A DNA stretch of 64,000 bases, from positions 124,001 through 188,000 of the forward strand of contig NZ_JAJAVD010000001.1 in assembly GCF_020532705.1 (NCBI RefSeq). The letters run 5' to 3'. A program made the translations under genes and the position numbers. The notes beneath the pieces are model-generated. The model worked only from the letters and a program-made list of their open reading frames with translations, had not been told where the DNA came from and searched no databases. This DNA comes from Methylobacillus caricis. GTDB taxonomy: Bacteria > Pseudomonadota > Gammaproteobacteria > Burkholderiales > Methylophilaceae. Positions 54,499 through 62,266 of this stretch are shown here, in pieces; position 1 is the stretch's first letter, and each line of letters begins with the position of its first letter.

Positions 54499-54783
54499 AT
54501 GAGCGCGTACGAGTACGATTTTCCGAAAACAACTAAAAAAGAATTTATCCTGGCGGTGTTAGGTGGCTTGTTTGCCCCTGTGTTGGTGCTTTTTCTGGTT
54601 GCCCGCTTGTTCTTTGGTATCCAGGCCGGTCATATTGATGACCCGGAAGTGAAGCAGCCCGCTGCGGCTGAGGCAGCCAAACCTGCTGAAGATGACGAAG
54701 ACGCGGCAGATGAAGGTCAGGCTGATGCGGAGGCACCAGCGGCTGAAGAGCCAGCTGCCGATGAAGGCGAAAAGGGCGAATAA
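54499..54783 (+). CDS. Small membrane-anchored acidic protein
   Basis: The 94-residue protein has a short basic start (YDFPKTTKKE), one transmembrane helix (FILAVLGGLFAPVLVLFLVARLFF) and an Ala/Glu/Pro/Asp-rich tail. This looks like the membrane anchor and linker of betaproteobacterial cytochrome c5-type proteins without the haem domain (no CxxCH). The ATG at 54499 has AAGGAT 9 bases upstream; an ATG at 54490 is too close to it. apaH follows after 46 bases. Function is unknown. Confidence 0.7.
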   Translation: MSAYEYDFPKTTKKEFILAVLGGLFAPVLVLFLVARLFFGIQAGHIDDPEVKQPAAAEAAKPAEDDEDAADEGQADAEAPAAEEPAADEGEKGE

Positions 54784-54829
54784 GGCTTAGCTTTATTCGT
54801 CTCGATTTCTTGTTGAAATAGCGGTCCTC

Positions 54830-55660
54830 ATGGCTACATATGCAATAGGTGACATCCAGGGCTGCTACCATTCTTTTCTTTCCCTGCTGGATGCTATCCA
54901 GTTTGATCCTGCCAAAGACAAGCTCTGGCTGGTTGGCGACCTGATCAATCGTGGTTCCGGATCCCTTGAAGCACTACGTTGGGCCAAGGCGCATGAGTCA
55001 TGCGTGACCATGGTGCTGGGGAATCATGACTTGCATGCGCTGGCTGTGGCTGAGGGCTATGTCCGCGCGCATCGCAGCGACACTTTGCAATCCATTTTTG
55101 AGGCGCCAGACCGGCAGGAGTTGCTGGATTGGTTGCGGTTCCGTCCGATGATTCATGGCGATGGTGACTTGGTGATGGTGCATGCCGGACTGTTGCCGCA
55201 ATGGCAGGCAGAAGAGGCGCTGGAGCTAGGGCGTGAGGTGGAGTTGGCGTTGCGGGGTGATCAGTACCAGGGTTTTCTGGCGCATATGTATGGCAATTAC
55301 CCCTTGCAATGGGATGCTGGTTTGCAGGGGATGGATCGCCTGCGCATGATTACTAACGCCATGACTCGCTTACGGATATGCAGTCCTGCAGGCGAGATGG
55401 ATTTCCATTTCAAGGGCGAGTTGGCTGACATTCCTGATGGAAACTTGCCATGGTTCGATGTGCCTTCACGGCATTCGGCTGATGCTACTATTATCTTTGG
55501 GCATTGGTCCGCACTGGGTTTGCAGCAGCGGGACAATTTATATGCGCTGGACACTGGCTGCCTTTGGGGTGGCCAGTTAACGGCTTTGCGACTCGATGAC
55601 AGGAAAACTTTCCAGGTGCCATGCCATCCGGCTGATACCCCGCGCCGTATTAAAACCTAG
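54830..55660 (+). CDS. apaH: Symmetrical bis(5'-nucleosyl)-tetraphosphatase
   Basis: The 276-residue metallophosphatase begins MATYAIGDIQGCYHSFLSLL (GD-x-QG metal site) and has LVGDLINRGSGSLEALRW and VLGNHDLHALAVAEG, the ordered GDxxDR-like and GNHD motifs. A histidine pair sits in HAGLLPQWQ and FGHWSALG. ApaH hydrolyses Ap4A to ADP and removes ADP-like caps from RNA. The usual ksgA-apaG neighbours are absent here. Length matches the family. Confidence 0.95.
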   Translation: MATYAIGDIQGCYHSFLSLLDAIQFDPAKDKLWLVGDLINRGSGSLEALRWAKAHESCVTMVLGNHDLHALAVAEGYVRAHRSDTLQSIFEAPDRQELLDWLRFRPMIHGDGDLVMVHAGLLPQWQAEEALELGREVELALRGDQYQGFLAHMYGNYPLQWDAGLQGMDRLRMITNAMTRLRICSPAGEMDFHFKGELADIPDGNLPWFDVPSRHSADATIIFGHWSALGLQQRDNLYALDTGCLWGGQLTALRLDDRKTFQVPCHPADTPRRIKT

Positions 55661-55717
55661 CTTAATCTTTGTTCTATCGGCTTCGGCCAGCTTGCTTCGC
55701 TCTCTGATGGGGTACGC

Positions 55718-56518
55718 TTAATGCAAGTCTAGCCTAGCTGCTATCGATTGCCTTGCCATCAGACACAGCCCCCGTCTCTCATGCCCTGAGCTTGCAATTG
55801 GCATTGCAAAGTCCAGTTCCGCCACAGGATGGCGTTGGCTCAGTATCATCCGCAGGGATTGCCACATCGTAGTGTCGTTGTGATATGCCATGGCAATATT
55901 CGCACTTCCATCCGCATTGGGATAGCGGATGGAGAAAGGGCGGATATCGGTCCCTGCATCAATTGCCGCTTGCATCAGGCTACCCTTGAATGGGCGCAAC
56001 TCATTGCCGTCTGTGGTGGTACCTTCAGGAAAGTAGCACAGGCAATCGCCAGCTTGCAGGCTTGCTGTGGCTACTGACACCATGCGGTTAGCTTCTTGTC
56101 TTTTATCACGCTCGATAAACAGGGTGTTGGCTTGAGCCATCAGCCATCCGAAGACAGGCCAGGAACGGATATCCGATTTGGCGATAAAGCGCACAGTGTG
56201 AATGCTGTTGAGAGCATGTATATCTATCCAAGAGATATGGTTGGCCACAAACATCGTGCCACGCACCTGCTCATCGGGGGCATGGCCCTTGATTATCACG
56301 CGAATATTCAGGATGTTGAGGAATTGCCCACTCCAGCGACGAATGATGCGGTCGCGCCTTAAATACGTGACTCTGGGCAATATCGTAGCCGCGATTGCAA
56401 CTCCGTAAACAGTATGGAGAAAAAGGCGCGTCAGTCGATAGATTTGCGTAGGAAGAGGCGTCTTTTTATTCTGCAAGCTGGGATGTGCGGACAGCCTATT
56501 TGAAAAAGTGAGCTGCAT
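55718..56518 (-). CDS. olsA: 1-acyl-glycerol-3-phosphate / lyso-ornithine-lipid acyltransferase
   Basis: The 266-residue PlsC-family enzyme has the H-x4-D motif in NHISWIDIHAL (about residue 95) and the acceptor motif FPEGTTTDG (about 165). One hydrophobic segment precedes it. Placed directly after an OlsB-like gene, it probably adds the second acyl chain to lyso-ornithine lipid. The ATG at 56518 lies inside the upstream gene (23-base overlap); a longer frame exists but runs further back into it. An alternative role in phosphatidic acid synthesis cannot be excluded. Confidence 0.85.
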   Translation of the reverse strand: MQLTFSNRLSAHPSLQNKKTPLPTQIYRLTRLFLHTVYGVAIAATILPRVTYLRRDRIIRRWSGQFLNILNIRVIIKGHAPDEQVRGTMFVANHISWIDIHALNSIHTVRFIAKSDIRSWPVFGWLMAQANTLFIERDKRQEANRMVSVATASLQAGDCLCYFPEGTTTDGNELRPFKGSLMQAAIDAGTDIRPFSIRYPNADGSANIAMAYHNDTTMWQSLRMILSQRHPVAELDFAMPIASSGHERRGLCLMARQSIAARLDLH

Positions 56519-57245
56519 AGCGTTTGTTGATTCTCGACAATGGTAGCATGACCAGCATGTCCGCAGTATTGAAATCAGGATCCCATGCCGGTGCGCCGCA
56601 AATATAGGCCCCAAGGCGCAAGTATCCCTTGATGAGTGGCGGGCAATTGACTTCAATGTCGTTTCTCAGCGCTTCCAGAGGTAATGGGCAATTGGGAAAT
56701 ACACGATACTCAGCCGGGGAAAGGTGTTCTTGCTGCAGTTGGTGATACAGGCTGGCTGCCATATGGCCGCCGTCAGCCATACCGATACTGCCGCAACCGA
56801 TCATGTATTCGTAACGGTGCACCTTCATGTAGTTGGCAAGTCCTGCCCATAACATGGTGATGGTGCCGCCCATTCTGTAATTCTTATGCACGCAAGCCCT
56901 GCCCACTTCCACCATGCTGGATGAAAGGTGACGCAGGCGGGAAAGGTCAAACTCGCCAGCGGAGTAATAGCCGCCAGCCTCATTGGCCATGGCGGGACTG
57001 AGGATTCGGTAGGTGCCGACTACTTCGCCGGTATTATGATCACGAACTAGCAGATGATCGCAGAATGCATCAAAGCCATCCTTGTCCAAGCCATCGGTGC
57101 TGGGGATATTGGCACCCATTTCTTCAGCAAATACTTTGTAACGGAGGCGTTGGGCTTCTGCGATTTCAGAAGCGTTACGGGCAAGGCTGACATAGAGTTG
57201 GCTAGAACCGGGCCGGGTGCCGGTAGCTGACTGCCGATCAAGCAT
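56496..57245 (-). CDS. olsB: L-ornithine N-alpha-acyltransferase (OlsB-like)
   Basis: The 249-residue protein belongs to the GNAT-like hemolysin-type acyltransferase group. AQRLRYKVFAEEMGA and VEVGRACVHKNYRMGGTITMLW are diagnostic, and NCPPLIKGYLRLGAYICGAPAWDPDFNTADMLVML is the typical C-terminus. It attaches a 3-hydroxyacyl chain from ACP to ornithine, the first step to ornithine lipids, a phosphorus-free membrane lipid. The coupling with the PlsC-type gene supports this. No Pho box was recognised upstream. Confidence 0.85.
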   Translation of the reverse strand: MLDRQSATGTRPGSSQLYVSLARNASEIAEAQRLRYKVFAEEMGANIPSTDGLDKDGFDAFCDHLLVRDHNTGEVVGTYRILSPAMANEAGGYYSAGEFDLSRLRHLSSSMVEVGRACVHKNYRMGGTITMLWAGLANYMKVHRYEYMIGCGSIGMADGGHMAASLYHQLQQEHLSPAEYRVFPNCPLPLEALRNDIEVNCPPLIKGYLRLGAYICGAPAWDPDFNTADMLVMLPLSRINKRYAAHFFK

Positions 57246-57358
57246 GGTGCTTTCCTGACTGCTGTTTAGACAGTCAGGACTTTAAAAGCGCCAAATGACA
57301 GAATGGTTAAATAAGCTTTAAGCTTTTGTGAATATGCCGGGTTTTGGCCCGGAAATAT

Positions 57359-57811
57359 TTAATGGCTGACGCGTGTAACGCCGCCACTGTCCAGTAGGCG
57401 TACCTTGTCGCCAGGAGAAAATTGCACATCGGCTTCCTGCACCACAGCCAGCATGGTGCCATTGTCCAGTTTTACCGTAATCTCCAGCCCATCCTTGCGG
57501 GTAACGCCTTCTTCTGCTGCGGCGCCGGCCAAGCCGCCAACCAGTGCACCTAGCACAGTGGTAATTGCCTGGCCTCGGCCGCCGCCGAGCGTGCTGCCCG
57601 CGATGCCGCCTACTACTGCACCAGCACCACCGCCGATCGGAGTCTTTGTGCCTTCCAGCCTGACGTTGCGCACGCTTTCCACCACGCCCATGCGAACAGT
57701 CTGGGTCTTGCGTGCTTCGTCGCGGCTATAAACATCGCCAGAGTTGGAGCTCATGCATCCTGTGAGGACGAGGAGTACAGTCATAGCAGTCAATAATTTG
57801 GTGGTGCGCAT
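57359..57811 (-). CDS. Glycine-zipper outer-membrane lipoprotein (SlyB/PcpY-like)
   Basis: The 150-residue lipoprotein has a leader with lipobox LTGC (cysteine near residue 19) and a glycine-zipper segment, GGGAGAVVGGIAGSTLGGGRGQ and GALVGGLAGAAAEEG, forming two membrane-interacting hairpins. C-terminal ITVKLDNGTMLAVVQEADVQFSPGDKVRLL is the usual soluble domain. Such proteins sit in the outer membrane; a role in envelope integrity is known for SlyB. It lies between a PfkB kinase gene and olsB. Confidence 0.85.
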   Translation of the reverse strand: MRTTKLLTAMTVLLVLTGCMSSNSGDVYSRDEARKTQTVRMGVVESVRNVRLEGTKTPIGGGAGAVVGGIAGSTLGGGRGQAITTVLGALVGGLAGAAAEEGVTRKDGLEITVKLDNGTMLAVVQEADVQFSPGDKVRLLDSGGVTRVSH

Positions 57812-57821
57812 TTCTTGCTCC

Positions 57822-58784
57822 TTAAGCGGTTAGTTCATCAGTATGTTGCGACAGGGTTTCATTGACCAGTACCTGGCTGTAAATGTGCTGAATTTCATCG
57901 CGGCTTGGCTTGTGGTTCTGTCCACCACGGCTGGCGATCTTGATTGAGCCCATGACAGAAGCCAGCCGACCGCAGACTGTCCAATCCCAGCCCTGAGAAA
58001 TGCCATACAGCAGGCCTGCACGATAAGCGTCGCCGCACCCGGTGGGATCAACCACTTCAAGTGCTTCAACACATGGAATCTCGTACAGTTGCTCATCAGC
58101 ATAAATGATGGAGCCTTGAGCGCCCTTGGTCACAATCAATGCTTTTACCCTTGATGCAATGCCATCAAGCGTGAGACCAGTTTTTTCCTGTAATAGTTGC
58201 GCCTCGTAGTCATTCACTGCGACATAAGTAGCCAGCTCAATAAAATGCAGGAGCTCTTCCCCGGTAAACATCGGCAAGCCCTGGCCTGGGTCGAACAAGA
58301 ATGGAATGCCCTGCTCATGGCATTCCCTTGCATGCAGGAACATGCCTTCACGGCCATCAGGCGCAATGATGGCCAATGCAATATCCTTGGTGTCTGCCAC
58401 GCTGTTCTGATGACACTCGCTCATCGCACCGGGATGGAAGGCAGTGATCTGGTTATCATCCATATCAGTAGTGATGAATGCTTGTGCGGTAAAACTGCCA
58501 TCAATTTTCTTGATATGCGTTGTTTCAAGTTGATGGTCGCTCAGCCATTTGTCGTATACGCCAAAATCCTCGCCAACAGTGGCCATGATCACGGGTTCAC
58601 CAGACAGCAGTTTCAGGTTGTAAGCGATGTTGCCGGCAGTGCCGCCAAATTCGCGACGCATTTCGGGCACAAAAAAACATACGTTGAGCATATGAATCTT
58701 CTCTGGGAGGATATGATTCTTGAACTGGTCGCCAAACACCATGATGGTGTCATATGCCATGGAGCCACAGATTAATATACGCAT
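57822..58784 (-). CDS. PfkB-family sugar/nucleoside kinase
   Basis: The 320-residue kinase has the PfkB signatures FGGTAGNIAYNLKLL (about residues 45-59) and VDPTGCGDAYRAGLLYG (about 245-261), the latter with the catalytic aspartate and anion hole. The N-terminus ILICGSMAYDTIMVFGDQF and length resemble betaproteobacterial adenosine-kinase-like or carbohydrate kinases. The substrate is not readable. It is 10 bases upstream of the lipoprotein gene, likely the same transcript. Confidence 0.85.
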   Translation of the reverse strand: MRILICGSMAYDTIMVFGDQFKNHILPEKIHMLNVCFFVPEMRREFGGTAGNIAYNLKLLSGEPVIMATVGEDFGVYDKWLSDHQLETTHIKKIDGSFTAQAFITTDMDDNQITAFHPGAMSECHQNSVADTKDIALAIIAPDGREGMFLHARECHEQGIPFLFDPGQGLPMFTGEELLHFIELATYVAVNDYEAQLLQEKTGLTLDGIASRVKALIVTKGAQGSIIYADEQLYEIPCVEALEVVDPTGCGDAYRAGLLYGISQGWDWTVCGRLASVMGSIKIASRGGQNHKPSRDEIQHIYSQVLVNETLSQHTDELTA

Positions 58785-58853
58785 GTCTAGCCTATTGCAA
58801 ATGGAGTAAAGCCTGCATTATCTAGGGCGCGCCCATGCTTCGCAAGCATGAAA

Positions 58854-58881
58854 AAAGCCTGCTTCATTTGAAGCAGGCTTT
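58854..58881 (-). terminator. Terminator of the TetR gene
   Basis: AAAGCCTGCTTC pairs with GAAGCAGGCTTT around ATTT, with T6 on the minus strand. It lies 25 bases after the TetR gene stop. A second small hairpin, ATGCTT/AAGCAT, follows it. Confidence 0.88.
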
Positions 58882-58906
58882 GGGAGAGTTGGTTGATATG
58901 GAACGC

Positions 58907-59470
58907 CTAGTTTTCCAGCGCGTTCTCAATCAGGATTTTGGCTGCTTTTTTGGCATATTTCACCGCGCCAGAGCCGCGCTTCATCTGTTCGGCCTGAATA
59001 GCGCCCTCGATCAGAATCGAAAGCTGGAGCGCCAGGCTGTCAGCATCCTTAGCGCCGGCGTCAACAGCGAGTTCAGCAAGAAACTGGCGGAACTGCTTGG
59101 ATTGTTCAGCAGAAAGGCGGTGGACCGGGTTCTCTTCATTGGGAAACTCAGCCGAGGCCTTGAGGAACGCCATGCCGCGGAAATCAGGAGCGGTTACCCA
59201 CTCCTCAATAAAGTCGAACAATTTTTGCAGCCGCTCGGAAGGCTTCTTGGTGTTCTTGTTTAACTTCTGATGCAGCCAGGTATTGAAGTCTGCATGGCCT
59301 TTTTGCAAAACTTCCAGGATCAGGTCTTCCTTGCTGCGGAAATATTTGTATAGCGTCATTTTTGTGGTACCGGCAACTGCCACAATAGTATCTACACCAG
59401 TTGAGTTGATGCCGCGCGTCTGAAACAAGTCAGATGCAACATCCAATATTTTTTCCCTTAGCAAGGACAT
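58907..59470 (-). CDS. TetR-family regulator
   Basis: The 187-residue protein has an N-terminal TetR helix-turn-helix (REKILDVASDLFQTRGINSTGVDTIVAVAGTTKMTLYKYFRSKEDL) and a helical ligand domain. The ATG at 59470 has AGGGA 8 bases upstream; the longer frame begins in a repeat-rich, non-conserved region. It is divergent from the MxaD-like gene, and a perfect inverted repeat between them is the likely operator. Its ligand is unknown. Confidence 0.88.
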   Translation of the reverse strand: MSLLREKILDVASDLFQTRGINSTGVDTIVAVAGTTKMTLYKYFRSKEDLILEVLQKGHADFNTWLHQKLNKNTKKPSERLQKLFDFIEEWVTAPDFRGMAFLKASAEFPNEENPVHRLSAEQSKQFRQFLAELAVDAGAKDADSLALQLSILIEGAIQAEQMKRGSGAVKYAKKAAKILIENALEN

Positions 59471-59512
59471 GGCTTCATTCCCTAATGTAGTGCACCTTGC
59501 GGCACACATTTT

Positions 59513-59532
59513 TATATACAGATTAGTATATA
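59513..59532. promoter_or_regulatory. Probable TetR operator
   Basis: TATATAC (59513-59519) and GTATATA (59526-59532) form 7-base arms around AGATTA. It lies about 45 bases before the TetR start and about 195 before the MxaD-like gene. Confidence 0.6.
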
Positions 59533-59725
59533 CTCAAAATTACCATAGCATGTGAATAAAAATAGCTGCTGGAAAATTCTATAAGTAACGCCCGAGTATA
59601 AGCCCTGCCTGTCAATTATGCTCAGGTTAAGTGTAAACAAACTGTTACAAAATTATAAAAAAGTGTAAATTCATATATGCAAAAACTAGGTCTAGAAATC
59701 ATCATATATTTACAGGGAGGTATTT

Positions 59726-60244
59726 ATGAAGGGTGTTTTGGCTGTTGCTGTTGCCGCGTTGCTGAGCTGTCCGCTGATGGCGTCGGCAGCCTTGGATGAA
59801 ACCTTGCGCGTCAAGGAAGTAGTGGAGATTGATGCTCCGGCTGATGTGGTATGGGAAAAGATCGGTAGTTTTGGGGATATGAGCTGGCATCCCGCTATCG
59901 CGTCTACTGAAATTGTCGAGGGTAAGCAGGATGAGGTTGGCGCGGCACGGGTATTGACCTTGCAGGATGGCGGCAAAATCCATGAGGTATTGACTGGAAG
60001 AGATGCTGAAGCAAGGACTCTGAAGTATGAGATTACTGAAAGTGTATTGCCGGTGCGGGATTACAGCGCTACTTTGACGGTTCAGGCTGATGGTGCAAAA
60101 AGCAAGGTAGTCTGGAAAAGTATGTTCAAACGAAAGGATCCGGCACATCCGGGAGCTGCCGGTCAGGATGATAAAGCGGCAACTGAGACTATTACTGGTA
60201 TTTTTCAGTCTGGTTTGGCTAACTTAAAGAAGGTCATTAAGTAG
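59726..60244 (+). CDS. MxaD-like periplasmic SRPBCC protein
   Basis: The 172-residue protein has a signal peptide (AVAVAALLSCPLMASAALD) and an SRPBCC/polyketide-cyclase-like fold: VVEIDAPADVVWEKIGSFGDMSWHPAI, then ESVLPVRDYSATLTV and a C-terminal helix (TITGIFQSGLANLKKVIK). MxaD of methylotrophs has the same layout and helps methanol dehydrogenase and its cytochrome interact. No methanol dehydrogenase gene is here, so the role is uncertain. AGGGAGG lies 6 bases before the ATG. A strong terminator follows. Confidence 0.82.
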   Translation: MKGVLAVAVAALLSCPLMASAALDETLRVKEVVEIDAPADVVWEKIGSFGDMSWHPAIASTEIVEGKQDEVGAARVLTLQDGGKIHEVLTGRDAEARTLKYEITESVLPVRDYSATLTVQADGAKSKVVWKSMFKRKDPAHPGAAGQDDKAATETITGIFQSGLANLKKVIK

Positions 60245-60271
60245 TTTTATTAGCTCATTAGGTATCGTAGA

Positions 60272-60296
60272 AAAGCCGGCGTATGCCGGCTTTTTT
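60272..60296 (+). terminator. Terminator after the MxaD-like gene
   Basis: AAAGCCGGC pairs with GCCGGCTTT around GTAT, followed by T6. It can also serve the convergent gene at 60299-61120. Confidence 0.9.
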
Positions 60297-60298
60297 CA

Positions 60299-61120
60299 TC
60301 AGGATGCGGTGATTGGCGGTTTACGTTGCAAAGCGTTATGTGATGCATTGCTCGGTCCACTGGATGTCCTTGCCTGTGTTTTGATATAGGTTTGTTCGGG
60401 TTCGGATAAAGTGATCAATGGCCGGTATTCGCAACTGACCTTTTGTATTAATTGGCTTGCCAGATTGATTTCATTTTCATGGCTGGACAAATTGCCATCC
60501 ACAATATTTTTCAGGAAAACGGCTCGCTCCGATTCGTCCAGCATCAAGGCTTGGGGGAAGTGGCATGTGCCCTGGCGCATACGTTCCAGCATATTGTAAA
60601 GCTCAGCAACCTTGACTGGGCTGGCAACCGATTCTCGAGCACTGTTGTTCCATAGCTGATGGCTGGAATTGTTGTGATGGCTCGAAGGCAAGTCGCGCAG
60701 CATGTACCATGACATGAACAGGGCAATCCCAATGATGCTCGCAAAACTTGTGGTCATGCTGAATTCACGCACCTTCCGATAACTGCTATCGCATTGGGCA
60801 TGGATCAGTGCATCACTGGCTACTTGGGCATGATGCAGGGCTTGGCATCCAGGGTGCTTGATCTCTCTTTGCAGGGCATTTTCAAGCATGATGAGAATTT
60901 GCTGTGCCAGTACTTCGGGCAACTCTGCCCCACTGGAACGGGCCTGTCTGGTAAGGTAGTGCAGCAGGGATTGCCTGTTTGCTTCTATTTCGGTCACGAG
61001 TTCGGCCGCAGGGGCCGACTTGCTTGCCAGGATATCAAAAACTCGCAATAGCCTTGCTTGAGGCTTGTTTTTGTACTGTTGCAGAGCGCGCAGCAGCCAT
61101 GATGAGTTTTGAGTAAGCAT
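60299..61120 (-). CDS. Hypothetical membrane protein
   Basis: A 273-residue protein of unknown family. It has a long helical N-terminal region (about 1-125), one transmembrane helix (TSFASIIGIALFMSWYML, about 128-145) and a C-terminal soluble part with scattered cysteines (GTCHFP; VSCEYRP). It lies 13 bases downstream of hemJ, on the same strand, probably co-transcribed. No close functional hint is seen. Confidence 0.7.
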   Translation of the reverse strand: MLTQNSSWLLRALQQYKNKPQARLLRVFDILASKSAPAAELVTEIEANRQSLLHYLTRQARSSGAELPEVLAQQILIMLENALQREIKHPGCQALHHAQVASDALIHAQCDSSYRKVREFSMTTSFASIIGIALFMSWYMLRDLPSSHHNNSSHQLWNNSARESVASPVKVAELYNMLERMRQGTCHFPQALMLDESERAVFLKNIVDGNLSSHENEINLASQLIQKVSCEYRPLITLSEPEQTYIKTQARTSSGPSNASHNALQRKPPITAS

Positions 61121-61133
61121 ATGCGTGTCCTGG

Positions 61134-61547
61134 CTAGAATGGCTTGACGACTACCAGTATGACAATACCGGCCAATAAAAGCACAGGGAGTTCGTTCAGC
61201 CAACGATAGTACACATGACCGTGGCGGTTGCGGTCATGCTTGAAATCAAACAGCAGTTTGCCACAATACAGGTGATAGGCCACAAGGATTGTGACCAGCG
61301 TCAGTTTTGCATGTAACCAAGCTCCGGAAATGCCGTAACCCTGCCAGAGCCACATTCCGAAAATAATGGTAAGGACGGCGCCAGGCGTCATGATGCCGAA
61401 AAACAACTTACGCTCCATGATTTTGAAGCGTTCTGTGCTGATGCTGTCTTCAGACTGGGCGTGATATACAAACAGTCTTGGCAGATAGAATAAACCGGCG
61501 AACCAGGTCACCATGAAGACGATATGCCAAGCCTTGACCCATAACAT
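61134..61547 (-). CDS. hemJ: Protoporphyrinogen IX oxidase HemJ
   Basis: The 137-residue protein has four transmembrane helices and the HemJ features KAWHIVFMVTWFAGLFYLPRLFVYH near the N-terminus and AWLHAKLTLVTILVAYHLYCGK in the third helix, with the conserved histidines and lysine. HemJ oxidises protoporphyrinogen IX in the inner membrane in bacteria lacking HemG or HemY. Its stop-start spacing with the TlpA-type gene is 2 bases, so they are co-transcribed. Confidence 0.88.
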   Translation of the reverse strand: MLWVKAWHIVFMVTWFAGLFYLPRLFVYHAQSEDSISTERFKIMERKLFFGIMTPGAVLTIIFGMWLWQGYGISGAWLHAKLTLVTILVAYHLYCGKLLFDFKHDRNRHGHVYYRWLNELPVLLLAGIVILVVVKPF

Positions 61548-61549
61548 GA

Positions 61550-62056
61550 TTAGTGGCTCCCCGATAATTGTTTGTCCAGCAGGCTGCGGAGGGCTTTGAA
61601 GTCCAGTTCGCCTATCAGCTTCTGGGCGATACGGCCTTGTTTGTCGATAACGAATGAAGTTGGTGTTACGCGGACATCACTGAATAAATGGGCTGCCTCG
61701 CCCTGGCTGTCATGGCTGACGGGGAAAGGGAGTGCATTTTTCTGGCTGTAATTGATGACCTGCTGAAGTGGATCGTAAGACATGGCAACTGCGACGACTT
61801 CAAAACCTTTGTCTTTGTATTGATTGTAGGTATCGATCAAGCCGGGCATTTCGGCAATGCAGCCTGGACAATCTGTTGCCCAGAAATTGACCAATACCAT
61901 TTTCCCCTGCAGGGAGGATATGGGGATGGTTTTGCCCTCAAGGGTAACGAAAGTGATGGCGGGTGCTTGTGGTTTCTGGGTTAGGGAGTAGCCGAGAAAT
62001 GCCAGTAAGCCGAGTATGACTAGAGGGATAAATACTTTTCGCAATTTTGGTGACAT
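61550..62056 (-). CDS. TlpA-family membrane-anchored thioredoxin
   Basis: The 168-residue protein has an N-terminal anchor (KVFIPLVILGLLAFLGYSL) and a thioredoxin fold with the redox motif NFWATDCPGCIAEMP (CPGC, about residues 62-66) and cis-proline TPTSFVIDKQG. It is a periplasmic thiol-disulfide reductase of the TlpA/ResA type, usually tied to cytochrome or haem maturation. Its coupling to hemJ fits this. No cytochrome c maturation gene lies nearby. Confidence 0.88.
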   Translation of the reverse strand: MSPKLRKVFIPLVILGLLAFLGYSLTQKPQAPAITFVTLEGKTIPISSLQGKMVLVNFWATDCPGCIAEMPGLIDTYNQYKDKGFEVVAVAMSYDPLQQVINYSQKNALPFPVSHDSQGEAAHLFSDVRVTPTSFVIDKQGRIAQKLIGELDFKALRSLLDKQLSGSH

Positions 62057-62266
62057 TGTTCGATCACAGCCAATTCAGCATCAGGATAAGTCTATGTTGT
62101 CATTGTGGTGCTTTTTACAGGCTTTGTCATCTGAATTGCATTTTGTAGTCCATGGACGGCATTGGAATAATTCTCATTCTCCTGCAAGCCGCGTCAGTAC
62201 TGCATTTGCGTTTAATTTTACTATTATCTCCATGATATAATTGCGCCTTTAGCCTTCACTACAAGC

